Source: Bacillus subtilis
Lineage (GTDB): Bacteria > Pseudomonadota > Alphaproteobacteria > Rhizobiales > Rhizobiaceae
DNA: 64,000 nt
Assembly: GCA_021733665.1 (NCBI GenBank)
Contig: JAHREI010000003.1
Coordinates: 186,001 to 250,000 of the forward strand
Direction: 5' to 3'
A model generated the notes under the pieces. The model ran no database searches, was not told where the DNA came from, and worked only from the letters and a program-made list of their open reading frames with translations. Each line of letters begins with the position of its first letter. Positions within the stretch are counted from its first letter, which is position 1. Shown here piece after piece: positions 7,975 through 16,371 of this stretch. Both the position numbers and the translations under genes were made by a program.

Positions 7975-8937
7975 ATGACGGTTAAACTGCGTATCGCTGT
8001 ACGTGATTGGGATTATCTGACACCGCTGGCACTTGGCGATATTCGTTCGGAAAAACTTGATGTGATTGTTGACCGCGTCGGCACATTGGTTTCCGATCCG
8101 GGTGAGGATGAAGCGCATGAAGCCTCGGAAATGTCGTTCAGCCGCTATGTTTCATTGCGTGATGAAGGTGATACCAGCATTATCGGAATTCCGAATTTCA
8201 TCATGCGCGGTTTTCGTCATCGCTGTGTCATTACCAGCGTCGACAGTGGTATTACCAGTTTTGAGCAGCTGGCTGGCAAGAAGATCGGTGTAACCGGCTG
8301 GCGTGATTCCGGTAATACATGGACAAGAGCTGCCCTGCGTCGCCATGGTATTGGTGTTGAAGATGCCTATTGGTACGCAGGACGTTTGACCGCCGCACAT
8401 CCGATCACCGATCGTTTGGATGGTTTTGGTCGTGAAGGCCGGATTGAAGCCATGCCGGGTGAGCAGCCGATGATGGATGCTTTGCGTGAAGGTGTACTGG
8501 ATGCCGTGTTCACGCCTTTTATGCCGGATGGTTATTTTGGTAAGAATGCAGGTTTCCGTCAGGTCCTGCCTGATTTTCGCAGTGCGGAGCTGAATTACTT
8601 CAATGATGTCGGCTATGTGCCGGGCATGCATCTGATGGGTATCAAGCCGGAAATTCTGGCAGAACATCCGTGGGTTGCACAGGAACTGAGTGATCTGCTG
8701 GATGAGAGCCAGCATATGTGGACGGCCAAGCGCCGCAAATATGCTGAAACCACACCATGGATGATCGATGAATTGCTGAAATGTGCGCAGGATCTGCCGG
8801 AAGACTGGAATGTCAGCGGTATTGCGGCCAATGAGGCGATGATCAATGATTTTGCAGAAGAACTGCACCTGCAAGGCATCTTGCAACGCAAGCTGAGCGT
8901 TGAAGAACTATTTCCGTTTTATGCAAACAAAGCGTGA
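7975..8937 (+). CDS. 4,5-dihydroxyphthalate decarboxylase-like / PBP2-fold protein
   Basis: A 320-residue protein with the periplasmic-binding-protein type 2 fold pattern but no signal peptide: it starts directly with a strand, MTVKLRIAVRDWDYLTPLAL, and contains the hinge-type segment LAGKKIGVTGWRDSGNTWTR and later YVPGMHLMGIKPE. This combination is characteristic of the 4,5-dihydroxyphthalate decarboxylase-like family, cytoplasmic proteins of binding-protein fold. The true substrate is open; a role in the pathway fed by the adjacent transporter is likely. ATG 7975 is chosen over an upstream TTG because GAGGGA precedes it. First gene after the MocR operator region. Confidence 0.65.
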   Translation: MTVKLRIAVRDWDYLTPLALGDIRSEKLDVIVDRVGTLVSDPGEDEAHEASEMSFSRYVSLRDEGDTSIIGIPNFIMRGFRHRCVITSVDSGITSFEQLAGKKIGVTGWRDSGNTWTRAALRRHGIGVEDAYWYAGRLTAAHPITDRLDGFGREGRIEAMPGEQPMMDALREGVLDAVFTPFMPDGYFGKNAGFRQVLPDFRSAELNYFNDVGYVPGMHLMGIKPEILAEHPWVAQELSDLLDESQHMWTAKRRKYAETTPWMIDELLKCAQDLPEDWNVSGIAANEAMINDFAEELHLQGILQRKLSVEELFPFYANKA

Positions 8938-8948
8938 TGACGTTTACC

Positions 8949-9020
8949 AGAGCGTATCCCGTAAAGTGTAAGCGGTTTTCGGATAAGATACGCGTCAAAA
9001 CAAACAGATAGAGCATTTCC
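8949..9020. repeat. Rhizobiales-type intergenic palindromic repeat
   Basis: This stretch has the layout of a dispersed intergenic repeat common in Rhizobiales genomes: it begins AGAGCG, has a palindromic body with perfect arms GCGTATC (8952-8958) and GATACGC (8987-8993), contains GCGGTTTTCGG in the middle, continues with GCGTCAAAACAAA, and ends with a second AGAGCATTTCC box. Family membership is from memory of the repeat's general form. It sits between the decarboxylase-like gene and the ABC transporter and may fold in the transcript. Confidence 0.6.
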
Positions 9021-9069
9021 TATCATGGAAGATAAACTGGAAATGCTCAGAACTACTGGGAGAATGAGA

Positions 9070-9954
9070 ATGAAGAAGACCATGCTGGCTGCTGCTGTAT
9101 TTGGCAGCATTTTTGCACAACAGGCTTTGGCTGAAGATGTGAAGATTCCGGAACAGGCATTGAATGAGGCGCTGCGCGCCCGTCTGCCGGAAGAAATCAT
9201 CAAGGCCGGTGTTATCAATGATGTGAATTCCGGTTCTTTCCCGCCATATCAGATTATCAATGGTAAGGAAGTCAACGGTGCAGCGGCTGATATGACCGAT
9301 GCACTGGGGCAGCTGATGGGAATTAAGATCACCCATTCCACAGTCAGTGGTCTGCCATCTGTTCTCAGCGGTATTTCCGCCGGACGTTACCAGCTTGGCT
9401 TTGGCCCGAACGGTGATTTCCCGTCGCGCCAAGGTGCCAATGATTTCGTTGACTGGGTGCGTGAATATGTGGTTTTCGCGGTGAAAACCGGCAATCCGGA
9501 AGGCATTACTTCGCTTGATACTGCCTGCGGTAAGCGCGTTGCAGTGATGGCTGGTGGTTCCGCTGAAAAAGTGATCAAAGAGCAGAACGAGAAATGCACA
9601 GCTGACGGTAAGCCGATCGAAGTGCAGTCTTACAATGATCAGCCTAGCTCCATTCTGGCCGTGCGTTCCAACCGTGCCGATGCGTTCTTCTCTTCGCAGG
9701 CGCCGCTGACCTACTTCGTTCAGCAGTCCAACGGCCAGCTGGAACTTGCGGCAACCGGACAGAAAAACGGCTTTGACGACCTGTATCAGGGTGCTGTTTT
9801 GCCGAAAGACTCCCCACTGAGCGAAGTCTTCCGCGATGGTATCCAGATACTGATCGACAACGGCACCTATGCCACGATCATGAAAAAGTGGGGTCTTGAA
9901 AAGAATATGATTGATAAAGCAGGCATTAATCTGGCCGGAAAGACCGCGCAATGA
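9070..9954 (+). CDS. polar amino-acid ABC transporter, periplasmic binding protein
   Basis: A 294-residue family 3 solute-binding protein. ATG 9070 gives a clean signal peptide (MKKTMLAAAVFGSIFAQQALA, cleaved before EDV) and lies about seven nt after GGGAG; earlier in-frame starts lack both. The mature part shows GSFPPYQIINGKEVNGAAAD, then GKRVAVMAGGSAEKVI and NRADAFFSSQAPLTYFV, the two-lobed pattern of polar amino-acid receptors. It delivers ligand to the permease encoded immediately after (4-nt overlap). The ligand is not predictable; the M20 amidohydrolase downstream suggests an amino-acid conjugate or related compound. Confidence 0.85.
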   Translation: MKKTMLAAAVFGSIFAQQALAEDVKIPEQALNEALRARLPEEIIKAGVINDVNSGSFPPYQIINGKEVNGAAADMTDALGQLMGIKITHSTVSGLPSVLSGISAGRYQLGFGPNGDFPSRQGANDFVDWVREYVVFAVKTGNPEGITSLDTACGKRVAVMAGGSAEKVIKEQNEKCTADGKPIEVQSYNDQPSSILAVRSNRADAFFSSQAPLTYFVQQSNGQLELAATGQKNGFDDLYQGAVLPKDSPLSEVFRDGIQILIDNGTYATIMKKWGLEKNMIDKAGINLAGKTAQ

Positions 9955-10868
9955 GCGCGTCTGTCTCCAGTGCAGCTGCGGGTGATGTCGAGCGTTTCGA
10001 CGTTGCTCGAGCGCGCCCGCCTTTTCCGCTGCGACGGGTGATCCTGTGGGTCGTCATTCTCGGTGTCGCACTCGATTTCGGTATTATTGTCGCCAACAAT
10101 CCGAATTTCGGTTGGCCGGTTGTTGCTGCGTATTTCTTTGATCCGACAGTGATGGAAGGGCTGACAATAACACTCGGCCTGACTGTTATTGCGATGGTTA
10201 TCGGTGTCGCGCTCGGTCTTATTCTGGCGATTGCCCGCATGTCGCAGGACAGGCTCGCAAGCTCGCTTTCTAATCTGTTCATCTGGTTCTTCCGTGGCAC
10301 GCCTTTGCTGGTGCAGCTGATCTTCTGGTACAATCTTTCGACATTGTTTCCAAAAATCTCGCTGGCCATTCCTTTTGGTCCGACACTGGTCAGCTGGAAT
10401 ACCAATGATATTATTACACCGCTGACGGCGGCGATTGTTGGTCTGGCTCTGAATGAAGCCGCCTATATGGCGGAAATTATTCGTGGCGGTCTGCTGTCTG
10501 TTGATAAAGGACAGGGCGAAACAGCCGCAGCCTTTGGCATGACACGGGCACGCGCGTTGCGTCGTGTGATTATTCCGCAGGCAATGCGGTCTATTGTGCC
10601 GCCAACAGGTAACCAGCTGATCAGCATGATCAAAGCGACATCGCTTGTCAGTGTGATCGCAATGGCCGATCTGCTCTACTCTGTGCAGTCGATCTATAAC
10701 CGCACATTCGAAGTTATTCCGATGCTGATGGTTGCTGTTATCTGGTATCTGCTGATCACATCAGTTCTGAATGTCGGACAAAGTGCGATTGAGCGTCATT
10801 ATAACCGTGGCGAACGCGGCGATGCGACCAAAGACGAAGCACCGGCCAAAGTGCAGGAGAATGCATGA
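9951..10868 (+). CDS. polar amino-acid ABC transporter permease
   Basis: A 305-residue HisM/GlnP-type membrane protein. A polar N-terminus of about 25 residues precedes several membrane segments. Typical signatures are FIWFFRGTPLLVQLIFWYN and the EAA loop LNEAAYMAEIIRGGLLSVDK with GQGETAAAFGMTRARALRRV. The C-terminus is long and charged. Only one permease gene is present, so it would act as a homodimer. It overlaps the binding-protein stop and the ATPase start by four nt each, indicating a tightly coupled operon. Confidence 0.9.
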   Translation: MSASVSSAAAGDVERFDVARARPPFPLRRVILWVVILGVALDFGIIVANNPNFGWPVVAAYFFDPTVMEGLTITLGLTVIAMVIGVALGLILAIARMSQDRLASSLSNLFIWFFRGTPLLVQLIFWYNLSTLFPKISLAIPFGPTLVSWNTNDIITPLTAAIVGLALNEAAYMAEIIRGGLLSVDKGQGETAAAFGMTRARALRRVIIPQAMRSIVPPTGNQLISMIKATSLVSVIAMADLLYSVQSIYNRTFEVIPMLMVAVIWYLLITSVLNVGQSAIERHYNRGERGDATKDEAPAKVQENA

Positions 10869-11650
10869 TGGATAAGACAACCAATATGCAAAAGCCTCTG
10901 GTTCGCGCCAATAATGTGCATAAAGCTTTTCATGGTATTGAAGTGCTGCGCGGCATTGATCTCGAAGTGCGTTCCGGTGAAGTCGTGGTTATTCTCGGGC
11001 CATCCGGCTCGGGCAAGTCCACATTCCTGCGTTGTATCAACCGCCTTGAGACCATCGACAAAGGCTCGATCTTTGTCGATGAGCAGCAGATCGGCTATCA
11101 GTATAAAAACAACCGGCTGCTGCCTTTGTCGGATCGTGCTATCGCCAAACAGCGCAGCCAGATCGGCATGGTGTTTCAGCAATTCAATCTCTATCCGCAT
11201 ATGACAGTATTGCAGAATGTGATTGAGGCACCGGTCGGTGTTCATGGCCGCAACAAAAGCGAAGCTATTGAAACGGCAAAGGAACTGCTGGCGAAAGTTG
11301 GTATGTCGCATAAAATCAACGCTTATCCGCGCCAGCTTTCCGGTGGCCAGCAACAGCGTGTGGCGATTGCGCGTGCACTGGCTGTAAAGCCGAAGCTGAT
11401 CCTGTTTGATGAGCCGACATCGGCACTCGATCCGGAACTGGTGGGTGAAGTACTGACCACGATGCGCAGCCTGGCCGATCAGGGACAAACGATGATCGTG
11501 GTCACTCACGAGATTGGCTTTGCCCGTGAAGCGGCTGACCGTGTGATCTTTATGGATGGCGGTAAAGTGGTTGAAGAGGGAACACCGCAAGAGGTGATCG
11601 AAAATCCTCAGCATCCGCGTACCCGCAGCTTCCTCAGCCGTTTTATTTGA
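10865..11650 (+). CDS. polar amino-acid ABC transporter ATP-binding protein
   Basis: A 261-residue HisP/GlnQ-type ATPase with Walker [10 protein letters not shown] near residue 45, Q-loop [12 protein letters not shown], signature [15 protein letters not shown], Walker [15 protein letters not shown] and switch His in VVTHEIGFA. It powers the transporter made of the two preceding gene products. ATG 10865 overlaps the permease stop; an adjacent ATG at 10868 is equally usable. A rho-independent terminator follows within ten nt of the stop, so the amidohydrolase downstream may need its own promoter or read-through. Confidence 0.93.
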   Translation: MMDKTTNMQKPLVRANNVHKAFHGIEVLRGIDLEVRSGEVVVILGPSGSGKSTFLRCINRLETIDKGSIFVDEQQIGYQYKNNRLLPLSDRAIAKQRSQIGMVFQQFNLYPHMTVLQNVIEAPVGVHGRNKSEAIETAKELLAKVGMSHKINAYPRQLSGGQQQRVAIARALAVKPKLILFDEPTSALDPELVGEVLTTMRSLADQGQTMIVVTHEIGFAREAADRVIFMDGGKVVEEGTPQEVIENPQHPRTRSFLSRFI

Positions 11651-11658
11651 TAAAAAAC

Positions 11659-11689
11659 AACACGCCGGAGACAAAACCGGCGTGTTTTG
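11659..11689 (+). terminator. rho-independent terminator after ABC operon
   Basis: A perfect 10-bp stem (AACACGCCGG at 11659-11668, CCGGCGTGTT at 11677-11686) with an 8-nt loop, running into TTTTG, begins 9 nt after the ATPase stop. Confidence 0.8.
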
Positions 11690-11759
11690 CATATATAGTG
11701 CAGTAGTTTGAGTCTCTGACCGCAATGCAGCATGCCTGCCGATAACCAATACAGGAGAT

Positions 11760-11776
11760 CCCGTTATGATAACGGG
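11760..11776 (+). promoter_or_regulatory. hairpin overlapping the ribosome-binding site of the M20 gene
   Basis: CCCGTTA and TAACGGG form a perfect 7-bp inverted repeat around TGA. The right arm contains the start of the Shine-Dalgarno run GGGAG, which lies about six nt before ATG 11785. Folding in mRNA would partly mask the ribosome-binding site; alternatively this is a protein operator. Confidence 0.4.
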
Positions 11777-11784
11777 AGCAGACC

Positions 11785-12987
11785 ATGACACAGTCCGATA
11801 ATTTCGCCCGTCTCGCCGATCTTGAACCGCGCCGTGAAGCGCTGGAAGAAATCCGCCATCATCTCCATGCCAATCCGGAGCTTTCTTTTGAAGAAGAAAA
11901 AACCGCTGCTTTTGTTGCGGATAAGCTGGAAAGCTGGGGCTATGAAGTCACGCGCAATGTTGGTGGTCATGGCGTTGTCGGCTGCCTGACCGTTGGCACC
12001 GGCGGCCGCAGTGTTGCTATCCGTGCGGATATGGATGCGCTGCCGATCTTAGAAAAGACCGGTCTGCCTTATGCCAGTAAATTTGAAGGCAAAATGCATG
12101 CCTGTGGCCATGATGGTCACACAACAATGCTACTCGGTGCTGCGGAATATCTGGCGCGTACCAAAAACTTCAACGGCACTGTAACATTGGTCTTCCAGCC
12201 AGCTGAAGAAGCCGGTGAAATCAGCGGGGCGCAGGCGATGATCGCCGATGGTCTGTTTGAGCGCTTCCCGTGCGATGCGATTTTTGGTCTGCACAATCAT
12301 CCGGGTGCACCGGAAGGCACTGTTCTCACCCGTTCCGGCCCGATCATGGCAGCGGCTGACACAGCCTATATTAAAGTTATCGGTAAGGGCGGTCATGCCT
12401 CCCGTCCGCATCTGACCGTTGATCCAGTTATGGTTGCCTGCAGTCTGGTGATGGCTTTGCAGACCGTTGTTGCCCGTAATATTGATCCGACAGAAACCGC
12501 GGTTATCACTGTGGGCGCTATTCATGGCGGCGAAGCATCCAATGTCATTCCGGATGATGTTGATCTGGCCGTGAGCATCCGCTCTTTCTCGCCGGTGGTG
12601 CGTGATCTGTTGCAAAAACGTGTTTGCGAACTGACTGAACAGCACGTGGCAGCCTATGGTGCGACTGCTGAGATCAAATATGAGCTGGGCTATCCGGTCG
12701 TGGTCAATTCGGATGCGGAAACGGTCTTCGCAACCGAAGTTGTGCGCGAACTGATTGGTGATGATAAGGTTTCAACCTGTCCGCTTATTCCGGGCAGTGA
12801 AGATTTCGCTTATTTCCTGCAGCATAAACCTGGCAGCTTCCTGCGTCTGGGTAATGGTGTGGATTCAGCAGTACTGCACAATCCGAAATACAACTTCAAT
12901 GACGCAAACCTGCCTGTTGGTTCCGCACTCTGGGCGCGTCTGGCAGAGCGCTATCTGGCAGCCGGCGGCAATGGTGCTGATAGCTGA
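11785..12987 (+). CDS. M20 amidohydrolase (hippurate/IAA-amino-acid hydrolase type)
   Basis: A 400-residue metal-dependent amidohydrolase of the M20D group. Metal-site motifs are HACGHDGHTTM (Cys107, His109), QPAEEAGEISG (Glu141-Glu142) and FGLHNHPG, with a late PGSEDFAYF. The dimerisation domain contains GKGGHASRPHLTVDP. Such enzymes cleave N-acyl or N-aroyl amino acids in the cytoplasm. Its position behind a MocR-controlled amino-acid transporter suggests it releases the amino acid from an imported conjugate (inference). ATG 11785 has GGGAG upstream, within a hairpin. A strong bidirectional terminator follows. Confidence 0.88.
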   Translation: MTQSDNFARLADLEPRREALEEIRHHLHANPELSFEEEKTAAFVADKLESWGYEVTRNVGGHGVVGCLTVGTGGRSVAIRADMDALPILEKTGLPYASKFEGKMHACGHDGHTTMLLGAAEYLARTKNFNGTVTLVFQPAEEAGEISGAQAMIADGLFERFPCDAIFGLHNHPGAPEGTVLTRSGPIMAAADTAYIKVIGKGGHASRPHLTVDPVMVACSLVMALQTVVARNIDPTETAVITVGAIHGGEASNVIPDDVDLAVSIRSFSPVVRDLLQKRVCELTEQHVAAYGATAEIKYELGYPVVVNSDAETVFATEVVRELIGDDKVSTCPLIPGSEDFAYFLQHKPGSFLRLGNGVDSAVLHNPKYNFNDANLPVGSALWARLAERYLAAGGNGADS

Positions 12988-13004
12988 TAAACAGCCATCA
13001 TATG

Positions 13005-13044
13005 AAAAAAACGCCTCCTGTCAGATGACAGGAGGCGTTTTTAT
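13005..13044. terminator. bidirectional rho-independent terminator
   Basis: A perfect 16-bp stem (arms 13008-13023 and 13026-13041, core ACGCCTCCTGTCA) has A-runs on its left and T-runs on its right, so it can end transcription from both the M20 gene (plus) and the MFS gene (minus), which converge here. Confidence 0.9.
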
Positions 13045-14544
13045 TTATTGACCCGTGCGTATCAGAAGAAAAGCGAGTATGGCGGCCAGACCTGCCAGTG
13101 CTGCGGCTAAGAAAGACAAGTTTGACATCGCTGCCGTCAGCGCAGTTTTTGCGATCTCACTGGCCTCGCCAGCATTATCGACGGTCGTCAATGCGGTTGT
13201 GATATCTCCGGATGCAACGCGTTCAATGAAGCTTTGTTCATAATTTGCAAGAGCGCGTGTCAGACTGGCGCTGAATATAGCACCAAGACTGGCAATACCC
13301 ATACCGAACCCAAGCTGGCGCATGGTATTGCTGATCCCTGATGCCATGCCACTGCGTTCCGGTGCGACGATGCTTATTGCAACATTGGACAATTCCCCGT
13401 TAATCAGGCCTGCTCCGACACCTGTTATAATCATGCCGGCATATAATGCGCTTTCTCCATATTGCCCCATTATGCTCAACAGAAATGCACCGCCTGCAAT
13501 GATGAAGAGACCAAGAGACAGGAATAAACGGGAAGGGAGGATGACTGCCAGTTTCGCGCTTACGGGGCCCATGATGAGCAGGGGAACAGCCATGACAATA
13601 AGGGCTAATCCTGTCTGCGACGGACTGTAGCCAAGCACGCCTTGAATATAAATTGGCAAGTAAACGAGCAGGGTAAAAAATGCTGCAGCAATTGCGATTG
13701 CAACAATTGATACGCCGGTGAATGTTTTACTGGCAAACAGCGAGAGGTCGAACATAGGGCGATTTTGGAGTAGCTGTTGCCTTATAAAAAGAACAAGCAG
13801 CAAGGCTGAGATGCCGAATAGCGAGATGATTATCGGACTGCTCCAGCCTGCATTATTTCCTTCGATCAATGCGTACATGACGAGGACGAACATGGCTGTG
13901 AAACTTATCAGCCCGCGCCAATCTATTATATTGGCACCCTGATCATAGCTTTCATCTGCACTCCAAAAACTGAGAGCGAGCAAGGGCAGACAAACAGGCA
14001 GGTTTATGAAGAAAATCCAGCGCCAGCCCAGAGTTTCGGTCAGAACCCCGCCGATAAGAGGCCCCAGAGCGGAGCCTGCACCGACGACAACACCCCAAAT
14101 TGCAAAAGCACGCACACGTTCCTGTCCGTGAAAGACGTGCACAAGCAAAGCGAGACCGGCACTGAGCATAAATGCGGAGCCGATACCGGCTGCAGCACGG
14201 CCAATAATCATTAGCAATGATGCTTGTGCTAAACCGCATATTGCGGATGCAAGAATGAAAATCAGAAGACCAGTAATGAATATGCATTTTCGCCCGAAAC
14301 GGTCAGCCAAAGCGCCGCCGGTTAAAACGAAAGCGGCAAAGGTCAGCACATAGGCGTTGAGCACCCATTGCAGTTCTGTGAAAGATGCATCTGTGGCGCG
14401 TTGGATATGTGACAGCGAGACAGTGACAACGGTTGTGGCGAGGGGTTCAAGGAAACTGGCAACGCATACAACGAACAAAAGCCAATATCGCCGGGTATTG
14501 AGGGATGAGGGAGCCATCAGATTACTTTCGGATTTATATTGCAT
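13045..14544 (-). CDS. MFS drug:H+ antiporter, DHA2 (EmrB/QacA-like) family
   Basis: A 499-residue membrane protein with about 14 hydrophobic segments. DHA2 signatures: LQWVLNAYVLTFAAFVLTGG, LADRFGRKCIFITGLLIF (motif A), GRAAAGIGSAFMLSAG (TM4) and ETLGWRWIFFINLPVCLPL. It probably exports drugs or metabolites across the inner membrane. The start could be ATG 14544 or ATG 14517; neither has a strong SD. It diverges from the LysR gene at 14613, the likely regulator, with an inverted repeat between them, and ends at the shared bidirectional terminator. Confidence 0.9.
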   Translation of the reverse strand: MQYKSESNLMAPSSLNTRRYWLLFVVCVASFLEPLATTVVTVSLSHIQRATDASFTELQWVLNAYVLTFAAFVLTGGALADRFGRKCIFITGLLIFILASAICGLAQASLLMIIGRAAAGIGSAFMLSAGLALLVHVFHGQERVRAFAIWGVVVGAGSALGPLIGGVLTETLGWRWIFFINLPVCLPLLALSFWSADESYDQGANIIDWRGLISFTAMFVLVMYALIEGNNAGWSSPIIISLFGISALLLVLFIRQQLLQNRPMFDLSLFASKTFTGVSIVAIAIAAAFFTLLVYLPIYIQGVLGYSPSQTGLALIVMAVPLLIMGPVSAKLAVILPSRLFLSLGLFIIAGGAFLLSIMGQYGESALYAGMIITGVGAGLINGELSNVAISIVAPERSGMASGISNTMRQLGFGMGIASLGAIFSASLTRALANYEQSFIERVASGDITTALTTVDNAGEASEIAKTALTAAMSNLSFLAAALAGLAAILAFLLIRTGQ

Positions 14545-14590
14545 CCGCCAGTCATTATTGGTGAATAAGGAGCATATTAAGTGCGAAATA

Positions 14591-14607
14591 TTCCCTTCAT
14601 TGGGGAA
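14591..14607. promoter_or_regulatory. inverted repeat, candidate LysR operator
   Basis: TTCCC-N7-GGGAA, a perfect 5-bp dyad in the short gap between the divergent MFS and LysR genes. It is placed where an autorepressing LysR protein would bind, and its right arm overlaps the probable SD of the LysR gene. Confidence 0.4.
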
Positions 14608-14612
14608 ATAAA

Positions 14613-15563
14613 GTGTGCAATAACATAGGCATGAATATTGATCGTATGAGTGATATTATTGCCTTTGTGCGCACTGCGGATGCTTGCAGCTTTACAGTTG
14701 CCGCCGAACAGCTTGGATTGTCACGCTCTGCTGTCGGCAAAAGAATTGTCCGTCTGGAAGAGCGGCTTGGGTTACGTTTACTTCACCGTACAACCCGTCA
14801 TGTCAGCTTATCGGATGAAGGAGCGGTTTTTTATGAGCGCTGTCAGCGCATATTGGCTGATCTTGATGAGGTTGAGACAGCCATGGCCACACGGAAACAA
14901 GAACCGCGGGGACGATTGAAGCTCAATCTGCCGTTTTCATTTGGCCGCTTGCATGTTTTGCCTGTTTTACATCGCTTTATGGCTGACTGGCCGGAATTGG
15001 AGGTCAATGTCAGCTTTTCCGACAGATATGTAGATTTAATCGATGATGGAATTGATCTGGCAATTCGTATCGGCGGAAACGAAGACAGCCGTTTAATGAC
15101 ACGTGTTCTTGCATCGCATCATCTGGTGACCTGTGCTACGCCGGAATATCTGAAGGCAAATGGTGCGCCGAAGGTGATTGATGATTTATCCGGCCACAGT
15201 TGTCTTGCATTTATGCATAATGGCAGAGTTGCAAATTGGCGTTTCAGTATAGACGGAGAATTACGCACAACATCAGTGCAGGGACGTTTTAGTGCCGGTA
15301 ACGCGGAAGCGTTACGTGATGGTGTCTTGGCTGGCTATGGTATTGGGCAGCTGGCGACCTTTTTGATCGGTGATGATCTGCGCACCGGGCGACTGGTTCC
15401 GCTTCTGACAAATTATGCGATTGAAGGAGAACCGATCAGGGCGGTTTATCCGTCGCCACGTCATTTTTCACCCAAAGTCAGACGGTTCATTGATCTGTTA
15501 GTTGAGAGCTGGTCACCACAACCGGAATGGGATCGTGGCTTGTACAGATACAATGCTTTTTAA
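14613..15563 (+). CDS. LysR-family transcriptional regulator
   Basis: A 316-residue LysR protein. The HTH region reads CSFTVAAEQLGLSRSAVGKR then LEERLGLRLLHRTTRHVSLS, with the effector domain containing DDGIDLAIRIGGNEDSRLMT, typical of the CrgA-like subgroup. GTG 14613 is placed seven nt after GGGGA; ATG 14631 is a plausible alternative that gives a more usual N-terminus. It is divergent from the DHA2 pump gene and probably controls it. Downstream lies about 730 nt of decayed sequence. Confidence 0.9.
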   Translation: MCNNIGMNIDRMSDIIAFVRTADACSFTVAAEQLGLSRSAVGKRIVRLEERLGLRLLHRTTRHVSLSDEGAVFYERCQRILADLDEVETAMATRKQEPRGRLKLNLPFSFGRLHVLPVLHRFMADWPELEVNVSFSDRYVDLIDDGIDLAIRIGGNEDSRLMTRVLASHHLVTCATPEYLKANGAPKVIDDLSGHSCLAFMHNGRVANWRFSIDGELRTTSVQGRFSAGNAEALRDGVLAGYGIGQLATFLIGDDLRTGRLVPLLTNYAIEGEPIRAVYPSPRHFSPKVRRFIDLLVESWSPQPEWDRGLYRYNAF

Positions 15564-15831
15564 GTGTTTTTACGAGAAATAATTAGCCGAACAAAGATGA
15601 AGGATTGTCCCTGTCAGACATGTTATTATTTGCGATGTGTATGCTGAGCCAGCACTGTCGTCATACTTGCTACAATTACTGCCATCTTCTTGAGAACCTT
15701 GATAGTTGTTGAAGCCTGTTTTGGCTATTTGGTTGCGACTGACCGGTTATTTCAGTTGGAAATGTCAAAACGCTCGGCACATAGCACCAGAGCTGATCTT
15801 GTTCCATTAAATGGGAACCGTTTCAGTTAAT
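15564..15831. other. gene-free stretch with no clear content
   Basis: No open frame with coding character, no hairpin terminator and no repeat was recognised between the LysR stop and the decayed phage-like fragments downstream. It may be part of the same decayed segment. Confidence 0.5.
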
Positions 15832-16218
15832 TGCTTGTGAAAGTTGTACCGAGTGGTGATGAAGCGCGTCCACGTAACTGCAATCTCTGGATTTTCTGAC
15901 CGAATAAAACCACAGACGGTTCACCATACTGATGAATGGCTCGCAATTCGATAACTTCAATCTGTCTTATGTCTACTCTATTGGCCTGCATAGTGCAGGT
16001 TTTGATCTGACCGGTTCAACACCGTTTGCTGTTCCGAATGGACAGATTGTGTGGGTGCAACTGCAGAGCCGCTGGATGTGAGCGATCATTTCCAGCCGAA
16101 ACTCAGCCCTGAGAACCCGCAACAATACTGGAAAAATGATGCATCGCATGTCGTGCACGCCCGTCCTGAAAACTTTCAAGTGAAGGGGGCAGCCGGATGT
16201 TACGACGGTTGTTTATAA
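15832..16218 (+). pseudogene. decayed coding remnant, possibly phage tail-fibre derived
   Basis: Three short plus-strand fragments in different frames have coding character. The first ends VVPSGDEARPRNCNLWIF (stop near 15898); its EARPRN core resembles the conserved GDETRPRN end of phage tail-collar/fibre proteins. The second (15932-16081) reads as 49 residues with FNLSYVYSIGLHSAGFDL and PFAVPNGQIVWVQLQ. A third, in another frame, includes LDVSDHFQPKLSPENPQQYW and stops at 16218. Together they suggest a gene or genes broken by frameshifts. Phage origin rests on one short motif and is uncertain; the second and third fragments are not recognised. Confidence 0.35.
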
Positions 16219-16293
16219 AAACGATTATAATTGAAGTGTCTTTCCAGTCATAATTGAAGATTGAACAATCAATATCAATTTCGGGAGTGGACA

Positions 16294-16371
16294 ATGGCAG
16301 AACCGGAAGCAGCATGTAAGAACGAAAACATGGTGTGCGGCAAAGGCTATGGTCGTTGCCGCAAACGTTAA
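16294..16371 (+). CDS. tiny Cys-rich ORF (25 residues)
   Basis: ATG 16294 follows a good SD (GGGAG, about six nt upstream) and opens a 25-residue frame beginning MAEPEAACKNENMVCGK and ending YGRCRKR. It has three cysteines, an acidic start and a basic end. Not recognised. Its stop overlaps the stop of the convergent YqaA gene by three nt. The strong SD and Cys spacing argue for a real small protein; the decayed surroundings argue for a leftover. No function is proposed. Confidence 0.4.
   Translation: MAEPEAACKNENMVCGKGYGRCRKR

Noticed and set aside
8995-9951. 318-codon minus-strand open frame opposite the amino-acid binding protein
   Set aside because: The plus strand encodes a textbook binding protein with signal peptide and coupled permease; the minus frame has no family features.
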